Origin: an uncultured Butyrivibrio sp.
GTDB lineage: Bacteria; Bacillota; Clostridia; Lachnospirales; Lachnospiraceae
Length of the DNA: 59,732 nucleotides
Direction of reading: 5' to 3'
Assembly: GCF_947169445.1 (NCBI RefSeq)
Contig: NZ_CAMVPU010000025.1
Location: 1 to 59,732, forward strand
The notes beneath the pieces were generated by a model, which searched no databases, was not told the origin of the DNA, and saw only the letters and a program-made list of their open reading frames with translations. The position numbers and the translations under genes were made by a program. This document shows, in pieces, positions 36,435-44,299 of this stretch (its first letter is position 1; each line of letters starts with the position of its first letter).

Positions 36435-38141
36435 ATGTTATACAGTTTACATGTTAAAAATCTTGCTCTTATCAAGGAGCAGGAGATTGAATTCTCCAAG
36501 GGACTAAATATCCTTACAGGAGAAACAGGTGCCGGTAAATCAGTAGTTATAGGGTCTGTGAATCTGGCACTGGGAGGAAAAGCGGATGCCGGGCTTATAA
36601 GGACCGGTGAGGAATATGCACTTGTTGAGCTTACATTTGGGCTTGAAAATGATACTCAAAGAAGATTACTGGAGGAGATGGACATCCCTGTGGAGGAGGA
36701 TGGAACTGTTGTCATCCAGAGAAAGCTTATGCAGGGTAGGAGCATATCCAAGGTGTGCGGAGAGTCAGTGTCTTCGAGGCAGCTTAAAGACATCTCTGGT
36801 ATTTTGATAAACATCCACGGGCAAAATGATAATCAGGAGCTTCTTCACAAGAATAAGCATTTAGAAATCCTTGATGACTATTGCGTGGATGCTCTTTTGG
36901 ACCTTCCGGATAAGTTAAAAGATAATCTTCAGAAAATGAAGGAGTTGGAAACACAACTGGAAGAGACAGATATTGATGAAAATTCAAGGCTTCGTGAGCA
37001 GGAGCTTTTAGAATTTGAAGTTAATGAGATTTCAGAAGCACAGCTACTTGCTGGTGAAGATGAAAAGCTTGAGACCTTATATCGCAAGATGGTCAACAGT
37101 AGGAAGATATCTGAGGCAGCTTTCGGTGTATATTCCATGACGGGCTCCGGAGAAAGTGAAGAAAGTGCTTCTGACATAGTTGGCAGAGCGGTTAGAGAAC
37201 TATCAAGTGTTGTTTCATATGATAGCGAGCTGGAGGATCTTTTGTCTCAGATTTCGGATGTGGAGAATCTTTTGACAGATTTTAATCATTCTCTTTCTGC
37301 CTATATCAAGGATCTGGAGTTTGATGATGAGGAGTTTAGGACCACTGAGGACAGACTCAATGTAATCAATCATCTTAAGGACAAGTATGGCGGCAGTATA
37401 GAAGCTGTACTTGAAGCGCTTGATGAGAAGCAGGCAAGACTTGATACTTTATCTGACCTTGATGCTCACAGGAATAAGCTTATAAGAGAGCTTGAAGATC
37501 AGAAAGAAAAGGTGATTGATCTTTGTAAAAAGATATCTGAGATCAGACAAAAGGGAGCCAAAGAGCTGACAAAGAAATTGACTGCGGCACTTGTGGATCT
37601 TAACTTTCTGGATGTTAAGTTTGAAATCGAGGTTAATGGAAGCGAGGAGAATCTGACAGCAAAAGGGTACGATGATGTGGAGTTTATGATATCCACAAAC
37701 CCTGGGGAAGCGCCTAGACCTCTATGGAAGATTGCCAGTGGTGGTGAGCTTTCCAGAATAATGCTGGCACTTAAATCAGTGGTTGCAGATAAGGATGATA
37801 TCAGCACACTTATTTTTGATGAGATAGATGCAGGTATCAGCGGAAAGACTGCCTGGAAGGTTTCACAGAAGCTTGGTGAACTCTCTAAAGCGCATCAGAT
37901 CATATGCATTACGCATCTTCCACAGATTGCAGCTATGGCAGATACTCATTTTATGATAGAAAAGGGCCTTGACGAAGGAAGAACTGTTACCAGGATCTTT
38001 AGCCTAAGTGAGGAGGAGTCGACCAAAGAGCTTTCAAGGCTTCTTGGCGGCGAGAAGGTAACTGAGGCTACAATACAGAATGCGCTTGAAATGCGCAAAA
38101 TGGCTCGCGATAGCAAGGGGATAGACTCTAATGACAATTAA
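36435..38141 (+). CDS. recN: DNA repair protein RecN
   Basis: 568-residue SMC-like ATPase that gathers broken DNA ends during double-strand break repair. Walker A GETGAGKSVVIG at about residues 30-41, a long coiled-coil middle, signature ASGGELSRIMLALKSV, and Walker B TLIFDEIDAGISG are visible. The frame ends overlapping the next gene by 11 bases. Confidence 0.96.
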   Translation: MLYSLHVKNLALIKEQEIEFSKGLNILTGETGAGKSVVIGSVNLALGGKADAGLIRTGEEYALVELTFGLENDTQRRLLEEMDIPVEEDGTVVIQRKLMQGRSISKVCGESVSSRQLKDISGILINIHGQNDNQELLHKNKHLEILDDYCVDALLDLPDKLKDNLQKMKELETQLEETDIDENSRLREQELLEFEVNEISEAQLLAGEDEKLETLYRKMVNSRKISEAAFGVYSMTGSGESEESASDIVGRAVRELSSVVSYDSELEDLLSQISDVENLLTDFNHSLSAYIKDLEFDDEEFRTTEDRLNVINHLKDKYGGSIEAVLEALDEKQARLDTLSDLDAHRNKLIRELEDQKEKVIDLCKKISEIRQKGAKELTKKLTAALVDLNFLDVKFEIEVNGSEENLTAKGYDDVEFMISTNPGEAPRPLWKIASGGELSRIMLALKSVVADKDDISTLIFDEIDAGISGKTAWKVSQKLGELSKAHQIICITHLPQIAAMADTHFMIEKGLDEGRTVTRIFSLSEEESTKELSRLLGGEKVTEATIQNALEMRKMARDSKGIDSNDN

Positions 38142-38778
38142 TAATGATGATCTAATAAACAGCATAATTGCTTCGCTTGGGAGAATAGATACTATTTCTC
38201 TTGATGAGTTGCCGAACATAGATCTTTATATGGATCAGCTCACAACATTTATGGATGAGAGGCTTAAGAAAACCACAAGGTATCCTGGTTCTGACAAGAT
38301 TCTGACCAAGACCATGATAAATAATTATGCCAAGAATGATCTTTTGCCTCCACCTGTAAGGAAGAAGTATTCCAAGGATCATCTTATACTTTTGATTTTT
38401 ATTTATTATCTTAAGAATATTTTGTCGATTAATGATATTCAGACTCTTATAGAACCGCTTAAGGAAAGATTCCACGTCAGTGATGATGAGCTGAATTTGA
38501 GCAAGATATATCAGACTGCTTATGGCCTTCAGAGTGATGCACTTGAGCCGGTGATCGAAGATCTTAAGAAAAAATATGCCAAGAGTCTGGAGACTTTTTC
38601 GGATGTAGAGCTTGGCGACGAGGAAAGAAAACGCATGCAAATGTTTTCTTTTATCGTGGAGCTGTCCTATGATGTCTATGTCAAAAAGCTTTTGATCGAG
38701 AAGATTCTGGATAATGTAAATGCTGAAAAAGCAGAAGCTAAGGCTAAGGGAAAAGCCAAAGATAAAGGAAAGAAATGA
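38131..38778 (+). CDS. DUF1836 domain-containing protein
   Basis: 215-residue protein with a DUF1836 signature: DLYMDQLTTFMDERL, then TKTMINNYAKNDLLPPPVRKKYSKDHLILLIFIYYLKNILSI, which resembles the MerR-like winged helix seen in this family. An Ala/Lys-rich tail ends the protein. Overlap with recN implies coupled expression. Function is not established. Confidence 0.75.
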   Translation: MTINNDDLINSIIASLGRIDTISLDELPNIDLYMDQLTTFMDERLKKTTRYPGSDKILTKTMINNYAKNDLLPPPVRKKYSKDHLILLIFIYYLKNILSINDIQTLIEPLKERFHVSDDELNLSKIYQTAYGLQSDALEPVIEDLKKKYAKSLETFSDVELGDEERKRMQMFSFIVELSYDVYVKKLLIEKILDNVNAEKAEAKAKGKAKDKGKK

Positions 38779-38842
38779 TAAATAATAACGTGGATATAGC
38801 TTTGAAGCGTTGATTTGGGAAATAAAGGAATTAGGTTTTTTA

Positions 38843-41371
38843 ATGGGAATATACGATACACTAAATACACAGCAGAAAAAGGCTGTTCTTCAGACAGATG
38901 GACCTGTACTGATACTGGCCGGAGCAGGTTCCGGCAAGACAAGAGTGCTTACTCACAGAGTGGCATATCTTATTGATGAATGTAATGTTAATCCATGGAA
39001 TATCATGGCGATCACCTTTACCAATAAGGCAGCAGGTGAGATGCGTGAAAGAGTAGATAAGATAGTGGGCTTTGGCTCAGAGAGTATCTGGGTATCTACC
39101 TTCCACTCTAGCTGCGTCAGGATTCTTCGAAGATACGCTGACAAGCTGGGCTACGGCAATAATTTTACTATCTATGATACGGATGACTCCAAGACACTTA
39201 TGAAGGATATCTGCAAGAGATATCAGCTAGAGACTTCTACTCTCAAGCTTCGTCAGATCATGGGTAGTATTTCCAAGTGCAAAGACAATCTGGTATCACC
39301 TGAAGAATATGCACTTTCTACCTATAATGATTTTATTAAGGCCAAGATTTCCAAGGCTTATACAGAGTATCAGAATGCTCTTAAAAAGAACAATGCCTTC
39401 GATTTTGATGATCTTATCATGAAGACGGTAGAGCTCTTTAAAACAAATCCTGATGTACTTGATTCCTATCAGGAGAGATTTAAGTACATTATGGTAGATG
39501 AGTATCAGGACACTAATAATGCACAGTTTGAGCTTATTAGGCTTCTTGCGGATAAATATCGGAATCTTTGTGTTGTGGGTGATGATGATCAGAGTATCTA
39601 CAGGTTTAGAGGAGCTAATATCCGGAATATTCTGGACTTTGAAAAAGTCTATCCTGATGCCGCTGTTATAAAGCTTGAGCAGAACTATAGATCAACTCAG
39701 CAGATTCTAAATGCGGCAAATGCTGTTATCCGCAATAACAGAGGGCGTAAGGATAAAGCTCTTTGGACTGACAATAAGGATGGCAATACAGTTGCCCTTA
39801 GACAGTTTGACACAGCTGATGATGAGGCTTTATTTATTGCTAGTGATATTGGTAAATTAAAGAGGAATGGAAAACTTCGCTACGATGATTGTGCTGTGCT
39901 TTACAGAACGAATGCACAATCTAGATTGTTAGAAGCTAGGTTTAGAAGTGAGGGGATTCCATATAATGTTGTTGGAGGAACTAACTTCTATTCAAGGCGT
40001 GAAATAAAAGATCTTTTGGCATATTTAAAAACCATAGACAATGGAACAGATGATATATCGGTTAAAAGAATAATTAATGTTCCAAAACGTGGTATTGGTG
40101 CTACTACTATTGATTATGTACAAAATTATGCTGATGAGAGACAAATAAGTTTTTATGAAGCGCTTTGCGAGGCAGACCAGATAATGGCTGTAGCAAGAAG
40201 TGCCGGGAAGTTAAAAGATTTCGTTACTATGATCCGTGCTTTCAGAACCAAGATGAAGAGCTATTCTCTGGAAGAGCTGCTTAAGGATGTCATCGAGGTG
40301 ACCGGATATATGGATTATCTGAGAACTTTGGATGATGACGACGATGGTAGCGGAGATAACGACAGAGCGCAGAACGTGGATGAACTTATATCTGATTTGG
40401 TTGAGTACGAAGAAAAAGTGGAAAATGAGGGAACGGAGATTCCTTCATTAACTGGTTATTTAGAAAAAGTTACACTTATTTCTGATTTAGACAAGGTTAA
40501 TGATGATGATGAGAAGGTTCTTCTCATGACACTTCATAGTGCCAAGGGACTTGAGTATGAGCATGTGTATCTGGCCGGAATGGAAGAGGGAGTTTTCCCA
40601 AGCTACATGACGCTTCAGAATGAGGATTCAGATCCGGAGGGAATTGAGGAAGAAAGACGACTTGCGTATGTTGGAATAACAAGAGCCAAGAAATATCTTA
40701 CTCTTTGTGCTGCAAGGCGGAGAATGGTGCGCGGCGAGACCATGTATAATCATTTGAGCCGTTTTGTTACCGAGATTCCAGCTAATCTTCTTGATAAGGA
40801 AAAGTCCATGGAAAAGCCGGCATTTCTTTTTGATGACGGCGATGAGATCGATGAATATGAAGGCGTAGAGGATAGCTATTCCAAGGGAAAATCTGCTTAT
40901 AGCAATGACTACAGAAAGGAATACAATACCTATTCAGACGAGTCATATTCCGGATTTTCAGGTATTAAGCCTGCTTATGCAAATGGTATCAGAAAGGCTA
41001 ATGCTGCAGGAAAAACTACGGGCAGCAGTGCGGGAGATTCTTCAAAGTCAGGACTTGCAAGTACTTATAAACTAAAGGCATCTCCCAAGACTAAGACTAT
41101 TCAGAGGGCTCAGCCCAAGGATAAGCCATATATTTCCGGTGTGGCAGGAACACATACAAAGGGAAGTCTGGCAGGCATCTCAAAAGGCATGCCGATGAAA
41201 GCACAGGCGCCTGACTATCAGACAGGGGACAGAGTGTCTCACATCAAATATGGTATTGGAACTGTGACTTCCTTGGAGGAGGGACCAAGGGATTACAAGG
41301 TAACAGTTGAGTTTGATGATTGTGGCCAGAAGATAATGTATGCTGCTTTTGCCAAACTTAAGAGAGTGTAA
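38843..41371 (+). CDS. pcrA: ATP-dependent DNA helicase PcrA (UvrD/Rep family)
   Basis: 842 residues from ATG 38843, giving the family start GIYDTLNTQQKKAV; an upstream TTG would add an unlikely leader. SF1A helicase motifs: Ia/Walker A AGAGSGKTRVLTHR, motif II DEYQDTN, motif III VVGDDDQSIYRFRGA, motif IV EQNYRST, motif V MTLHSAKGLEYEHV, motif VI YVGITRAKKYL. The C-terminus carries a long Ser/Gly/Lys linker and the RNAP-binding Tudor-like domain (DRVSHIKYGIGTVTSLE). An internal stretch near 39.83-40.17 kb has unlike codon use (see findings). Confidence 0.96.
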   Translation: MGIYDTLNTQQKKAVLQTDGPVLILAGAGSGKTRVLTHRVAYLIDECNVNPWNIMAITFTNKAAGEMRERVDKIVGFGSESIWVSTFHSSCVRILRRYADKLGYGNNFTIYDTDDSKTLMKDICKRYQLETSTLKLRQIMGSISKCKDNLVSPEEYALSTYNDFIKAKISKAYTEYQNALKKNNAFDFDDLIMKTVELFKTNPDVLDSYQERFKYIMVDEYQDTNNAQFELIRLLADKYRNLCVVGDDDQSIYRFRGANIRNILDFEKVYPDAAVIKLEQNYRSTQQILNAANAVIRNNRGRKDKALWTDNKDGNTVALRQFDTADDEALFIASDIGKLKRNGKLRYDDCAVLYRTNAQSRLLEARFRSEGIPYNVVGGTNFYSRREIKDLLAYLKTIDNGTDDISVKRIINVPKRGIGATTIDYVQNYADERQISFYEALCEADQIMAVARSAGKLKDFVTMIRAFRTKMKSYSLEELLKDVIEVTGYMDYLRTLDDDDDGSGDNDRAQNVDELISDLVEYEEKVENEGTEIPSLTGYLEKVTLISDLDKVNDDDEKVLLMTLHSAKGLEYEHVYLAGMEEGVFPSYMTLQNEDSDPEGIEEERRLAYVGITRAKKYLTLCAARRRMVRGETMYNHLSRFVTEIPANLLDKEKSMEKPAFLFDDGDEIDEYEGVEDSYSKGKSAYSNDYRKEYNTYSDESYSGFSGIKPAYANGIRKANAAGKTTGSSAGDSSKSGLASTYKLKASPKTKTIQRAQPKDKPYISGVAGTHTKGSLAGISKGMPMKAQAPDYQTGDRVSHIKYGIGTVTSLEEGPRDYKVTVEFDDCGQKIMYAAFAKLKRV

Positions 41372-41452
41372 GGTGTTTTTTATCTGGTAATGTGCCAGTG
41401 AAAAATATGATATACTATTATTACAATATTTTTTTATGAGAAAGGGGTTACC

Positions 41453-41716
41453 ATGGAAGCAAAATCAAAAATCGATGACATTATTGAAATGACACGTATT
41501 AACGAGTTACTTGACAAAAGAGAAGCGGCTAACGCCAGAAAGCCTTCCAATGTGATCCTTTGGACTTTGGCTGTACTTGGCTCAATTTCAGCCGTAGCAA
41601 TCATCTCTTATCTGGTTTATCGCTATATGACACCGGCATTTGAGGATGATTATTATGATGATGACTTCGACGATTTTGATGACGATTTTGACGACGAGGA
41701 CTTCATCAAGGAATAA
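41453..41716 (+). CDS. Small single-pass membrane protein with Asp-rich tail
   Basis: 87 residues: an N-terminal soluble helix (DDIIEMTRINELLDKREAANAR), a single hydrophobic segment at about residues 35-57, then a Tyr/Asp/Phe-rich acidic tail. AAAGGGG precedes the ATG and a TGA-TATACT extended -10 lies about 45 bp upstream. Similar short proteins are common in Lachnospiraceae next to rlmD; function unknown. Confidence 0.75.
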   Translation: MEAKSKIDDIIEMTRINELLDKREAANARKPSNVILWTLAVLGSISAVAIISYLVYRYMTPAFEDDYYDDDFDDFDDDFDDEDFIKE

Positions 41717-41736
41717 TATAGAAAGTTTGAGTTATT

Positions 41737-43410
41737 GTGAAAAAAAAAGAAATAATTGAAGGAATAGTAAAAAGGGTGGAATTCCCTAATAAAGGAATCG
41801 TGGAGACTTCTGAGGGGAAGGTTGTTGTAAAGGGCGTCCTTCCCGATCAGAAGGTTTCTGTTCAGATTCAGAAGGTGAGAAAAGATAAAGCAGAGGGTAG
41901 ACTCCTGGAAGTATTGGAGGAACCCTCTGATTCTGTCGAAAGCCCTTGTCTTCATTTTGGCAAGTGCGGAGGCTGCAGTTATCTTACTATGCCTTATGTT
42001 AAAGAGCTTGGACTTAAGGAACAGCAGGTCAGAGCTCTTTTAAAGCCTGCAATGGAGAGGCAATCGCAGCGCTTTACCTGGGAGGGAATTAAGACCAGCC
42101 CGGTTAAATTTGCCTACAGAAATAAGATGGAGTTTTCTTTTGGTGACGAAGTAATGGGCGGACCGTTGTGCCTTGGAATGCACAAAAAAGGCAGCTTTTA
42201 CGATATTGTCACTGTTACCGGATGCAGAATTGTTGATGATGATTATAAGGCAATTCTTTCTGCTACATTGGACTATTTTTCTCCAATGTATGAGAAGAAT
42301 GAAATATCCTTTTACCATAGAATGAAGCAGGTTGGGTATCTTCGCCATCTTCTTGTGCGTAAGGCTGTAAGGACTGGTGATATTCTTGTGGACCTTATCA
42401 CTACAACTCAGGAAGAACATGACCTTTCAGGTTTTAAGGATACTTTGTTATCTCTTTCTTTGGATGGAAGGATTGTTGGAGTTCTTCATACCAAAAATGA
42501 TGCCAAGGCAGATGCTGTTATAGATGAAGGAACTGAAATCCTGTATGGACAGGACTTCTTTTACGAGCATCTTCTTGGACTTAAGTTCAGGATTACGCCG
42601 TTCTCATTCTTCCAGACTAACAGCCTAAGTGCTGAGGTGCTGTATCAGACTGTCAGAGACTATATTAAGAGTCTCTATGACCAGAAGAAGATCAGTAAAG
42701 ATGGAGTTATTTATGATCTTTATTCCGGAACCGGCACTATTTCTCAGCTTCTTGCTCCAGTTGCCAACAAGGTAATTGGTGTTGAAATTGTTGAAGAAGC
42801 AGTTGAGGCAGCCAAGGAGAACGCAAGACTTAATAACCTTGATAACTGTGAATTCATTGCCGGCGATGTCCTTAAGGTTCTTGATGAAATCGAGGATAGG
42901 CCGGACATGATCATACTTGATCCTCCTCGTGATGGCATCAATCCTAAGGCCCTTCAGAAGATTATCGATTACGGCGTTCAGTACATGATCTACGTTTCCT
43001 GCAAGCCTACCAGCCTTGCAAGGGATTTAGAGATCCTTCAGAATAACGGTTATGTTATGAGTAGGGCTGTTGCCGTGGATCAGTTCCCCTGGACGAATCA
43101 TGTTGAGACGGTTGTTCTTTTGTCCCAACAAAATCCGGATGATAGGATCAGGGTAAAAGTAGACTTGGATGAATTGGATGAAACCAGCGCAGAAGCTAAA
43201 GCCACATACAAGAAAATTACTGACTGGGTACAGGAACACTACGGATTTCATGTAACGAATCTTAATATTGCTCAGGTTAAGCGGAAGAATGGTATTATAG
43301 AGCGCGATAACTATAATAAGCCTAAGTCAGAAGATAGTAGGCAACCGGGAACAACGCCTGAGAAAGAAAAGGCTATTACTGAAGCTTTAAAGTATTTCAA
43401 AATGATATAA
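41737..43410 (+). CDS. rlmD: 23S rRNA (uracil-C5)-methyltransferase RlmD
   Basis: 557 residues, GTG start at 41737. TRAM domain at the N-terminus, then iron-sulfur Cys residues C71, C77 and C80 (CLHFGKCGGC), SAM motif DLYSGTGTISQLLA, motif DPPRDGINPKAL, and catalytic C422 in YVSCKPTSLARDL. About 100 extra residues at the C-terminus (AEAKATYKKITDWV, ...NLNIAQVKRKNG, NYNKPKSEDSRQP) form an appended domain not present in E. coli RlmD but recurrent in clostridial homologues. The exact uracil position is not proven. Confidence 0.9.
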   Translation: MKKKEIIEGIVKRVEFPNKGIVETSEGKVVVKGVLPDQKVSVQIQKVRKDKAEGRLLEVLEEPSDSVESPCLHFGKCGGCSYLTMPYVKELGLKEQQVRALLKPAMERQSQRFTWEGIKTSPVKFAYRNKMEFSFGDEVMGGPLCLGMHKKGSFYDIVTVTGCRIVDDDYKAILSATLDYFSPMYEKNEISFYHRMKQVGYLRHLLVRKAVRTGDILVDLITTTQEEHDLSGFKDTLLSLSLDGRIVGVLHTKNDAKADAVIDEGTEILYGQDFFYEHLLGLKFRITPFSFFQTNSLSAEVLYQTVRDYIKSLYDQKKISKDGVIYDLYSGTGTISQLLAPVANKVIGVEIVEEAVEAAKENARLNNLDNCEFIAGDVLKVLDEIEDRPDMIILDPPRDGINPKALQKIIDYGVQYMIYVSCKPTSLARDLEILQNNGYVMSRAVAVDQFPWTNHVETVVLLSQQNPDDRIRVKVDLDELDETSAEAKATYKKITDWVQEHYGFHVTNLNIAQVKRKNGIIERDNYNKPKSEDSRQPGTTPEKEKAITEALKYFKMI

Positions 43411-43421
43411 GGTATTGAGTT

Positions 43422-43456
43422 AGGCATGTACCCTTAAATGAGTGCATGCCTTTTTT
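43422..43456 (+). terminator. Terminator after rlmD
   Basis: AGGCATG-TAC...AGTG-CATGCCT hairpin (43422-43451) followed by six T. It marks the end of the conserved chromosomal operon. Confidence 0.85.
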
Positions 43457-43492
43457 GCTGTTAACGTTTCTTAGACTTCAATTTTTTGAAGA

Positions 43493-43577
43493 TGTCTCAT
43501 ATTGTCTGAAAATGACCTGTTTTGTCTTGTATTGTCTTAGATTAACCCTATTATATGATTTGCAGAAATGGTATTAT
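43493..43577 (+). promoter_or_regulatory. Array module 1: five TGTCT repeats plus extended -10
   Basis: TGTCT occurs at 43493, 43503, 43523 and 43533 with a degenerate TGACC at 43513, exactly 10 bp apart. An extended -10 TGG-TATTAT lies at 43569-43577. The G of the last repeat is 38 bp from the first T of the -10. Confidence 0.6.
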
Positions 43578-43597
43578 CAAATTGGAAGTAGATTGGC

Positions 43598-43674
43598 GGG
43601 ATACATTTGGGATAGTATCCGGATGTTATTGGGATATGGCAGGGATATTAGTGCAAATATTCTTGTGATATTAT
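43598..43674 (+). promoter_or_regulatory. Array module 2: five GGGATA repeats plus extended -10
   Basis: GGGATA at 43598, 43609, 43631 and 43642 with CGGATG at 43620, exactly 11 bp apart. TGA-TATTAT lies at 43666-43674, 27 bp after the last repeat start. Confidence 0.6.
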
Positions 43675-43697
43675 TATAATAGTCTTTATGTGGCATG

Positions 43698-43794
43698 CCC
43701 CGATTTGACCCTAAAATGCCCCAAAGTTACCCCGAAATTACCCCAAAGTTACCCTAAGGTTCACCTTTTCATCTGAAAATGGGTATGATATTAT
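43698..43794 (+). promoter_or_regulatory. Array module 3: six to seven CCCC/CCCT repeats plus extended -10
   Basis: CCCC or CCCT at 43698, 43709, 43719, 43730, 43741 and 43752, then a weaker CACC at 43762: spacing 10-11 bp, mostly 11. The unit reads like TTACCCCAAAG. TGA-TATTAT lies at 43786-43794, 27 bp after the weak last copy. Confidence 0.6.
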
Positions 43795-43825
43795 TATGAT
43801 AGATTAAATTTGAGCAGTCGGTTTT

Positions 43826-43917
43826 GTTACAAATTGTTATGCCGGCGTTATATTTTGTTATGTGAACGTTATGAGCTGTAAATTTCAATATGGAAATAAG
43901 TCTGATATATTTATAAT
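43826..43917 (+). promoter_or_regulatory. Array module 4: five GTTA repeats plus extended -10
   Basis: GTTA(T/C) at 43826, 43836, 43847, 43857 and 43868 with alternating 10 and 11 bp steps. TGA-TATATT lies at 43903-43911 (38 bp from the last repeat), with an alternative TATAAT at 43912-43917. Confidence 0.55.
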
Positions 43918-43926
43918 GCGATATCA

Positions 43927-43960
43927 AAGAGCTGTTCCAATGGAGCGGTTCTTATTTTTT
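43927..43960 (+). terminator. Terminator closing modules 1-4
   Basis: A 12-bp stem AAGAGCTGTTCC / GGAGCGGTTCTT (three G-U pairs) with loop AAT, followed by ATTTTTT. It begins a few bases after the expected start site of module 4. Confidence 0.7.
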
Positions 43961-43961
43961 G

Positions 43962-44028
43962 GTCCGTAAAATGTCCGTAGAATGTCTGCATATTGTCTCT
44001 ACCAAGGTATAAAAAGCAATGGTATTAT
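43962..44028 (+). promoter_or_regulatory. Array module 5: four GTCCG/GTCTG repeats plus extended -10
   Basis: GTCCG at 43962 and 43973, GTCTG at 43984 and GTCTC at 43995, each 11 bp apart. TGG-TATTAT lies at 44020-44028, 28 bp after the last repeat. Confidence 0.55.
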
Positions 44029-44059
44029 TATGGTATATAATTAACAGCCGAGCAAAATC

Positions 44060-44143
44060 GTCACTAAACGTCACGAAATGTCACAAATTGACACTAAATG
44101 TCACGCCCTGTATATTTTCAAGGGTTTTTAAAGCTGATATTAT
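44060..44143 (+). promoter_or_regulatory. Array module 6: five GTCAC repeats plus extended -10
   Basis: GTCAC at 44060, 44070, 44080 and 44100 with GACAC at 44090, exactly 10 bp apart, separated by AT-rich spacers. TGA-TATTAT lies at 44135-44143, 38 bp after the last repeat. Confidence 0.6.
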
Positions 44144-44169
44144 TATACTGGGAATAGAAATAAAGAGAT

Positions 44170-44225
44170 GTAGACAAATTGTAGACCCTGTGTAGATTTT
44201 AAAAGATAATTCGGACTGTTAATAT
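44170..44225 (+). promoter_or_regulatory. Array module 7: three GTAGA repeats plus extended -10
   Basis: GTAGA at 44170, 44181 and 44192, 11 bp apart. TGT-TAATAT lies at 44217-44225, 28 bp after the last repeat. Confidence 0.5.
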
Positions 44226-44243
44226 TAAAATAAAGAATGTTGA

Positions 44244-44274
44244 GCAATCGAGAGAAATCTTGATTGCTTTTTTT
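44244..44274 (+). terminator. Terminator/attenuator before the recombinase
   Basis: GCAATCGAGA-GAAA-TCTTGATTGC: a 10-bp stem with a GAAA tetraloop, followed by seven T. It lies about 12 nt after the predicted start of module 7 and 25 bp before the recombinase ATG. GATTGC recurs at 44293-44298, so the 5' arm has an alternative partner. Confidence 0.8.
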
Positions 44275-44299
44275 ATTGCAAAAAAAGGAGGAGATTGCA

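Noticed and set aside
43446..43679. 77-codon open frame over the first promoter modules
   Set aside because: It has no ribosome site, encodes a sequence without domain character and is fully explained by the phased repeats and -10 elements beneath it.
43493..44200. CRISPR array
   Set aside because: The repeated words are 4-6 bp, differ between groups and have no spacers of constant length; no cas genes are present.
43493..44200. Replication iterons (origin of a plasmid-like element)
   Set aside because: Iterons in one origin share a sequence; here each group has its own word and each is followed by an extended -10 at fixed distance. No replication initiator gene is adjacent.
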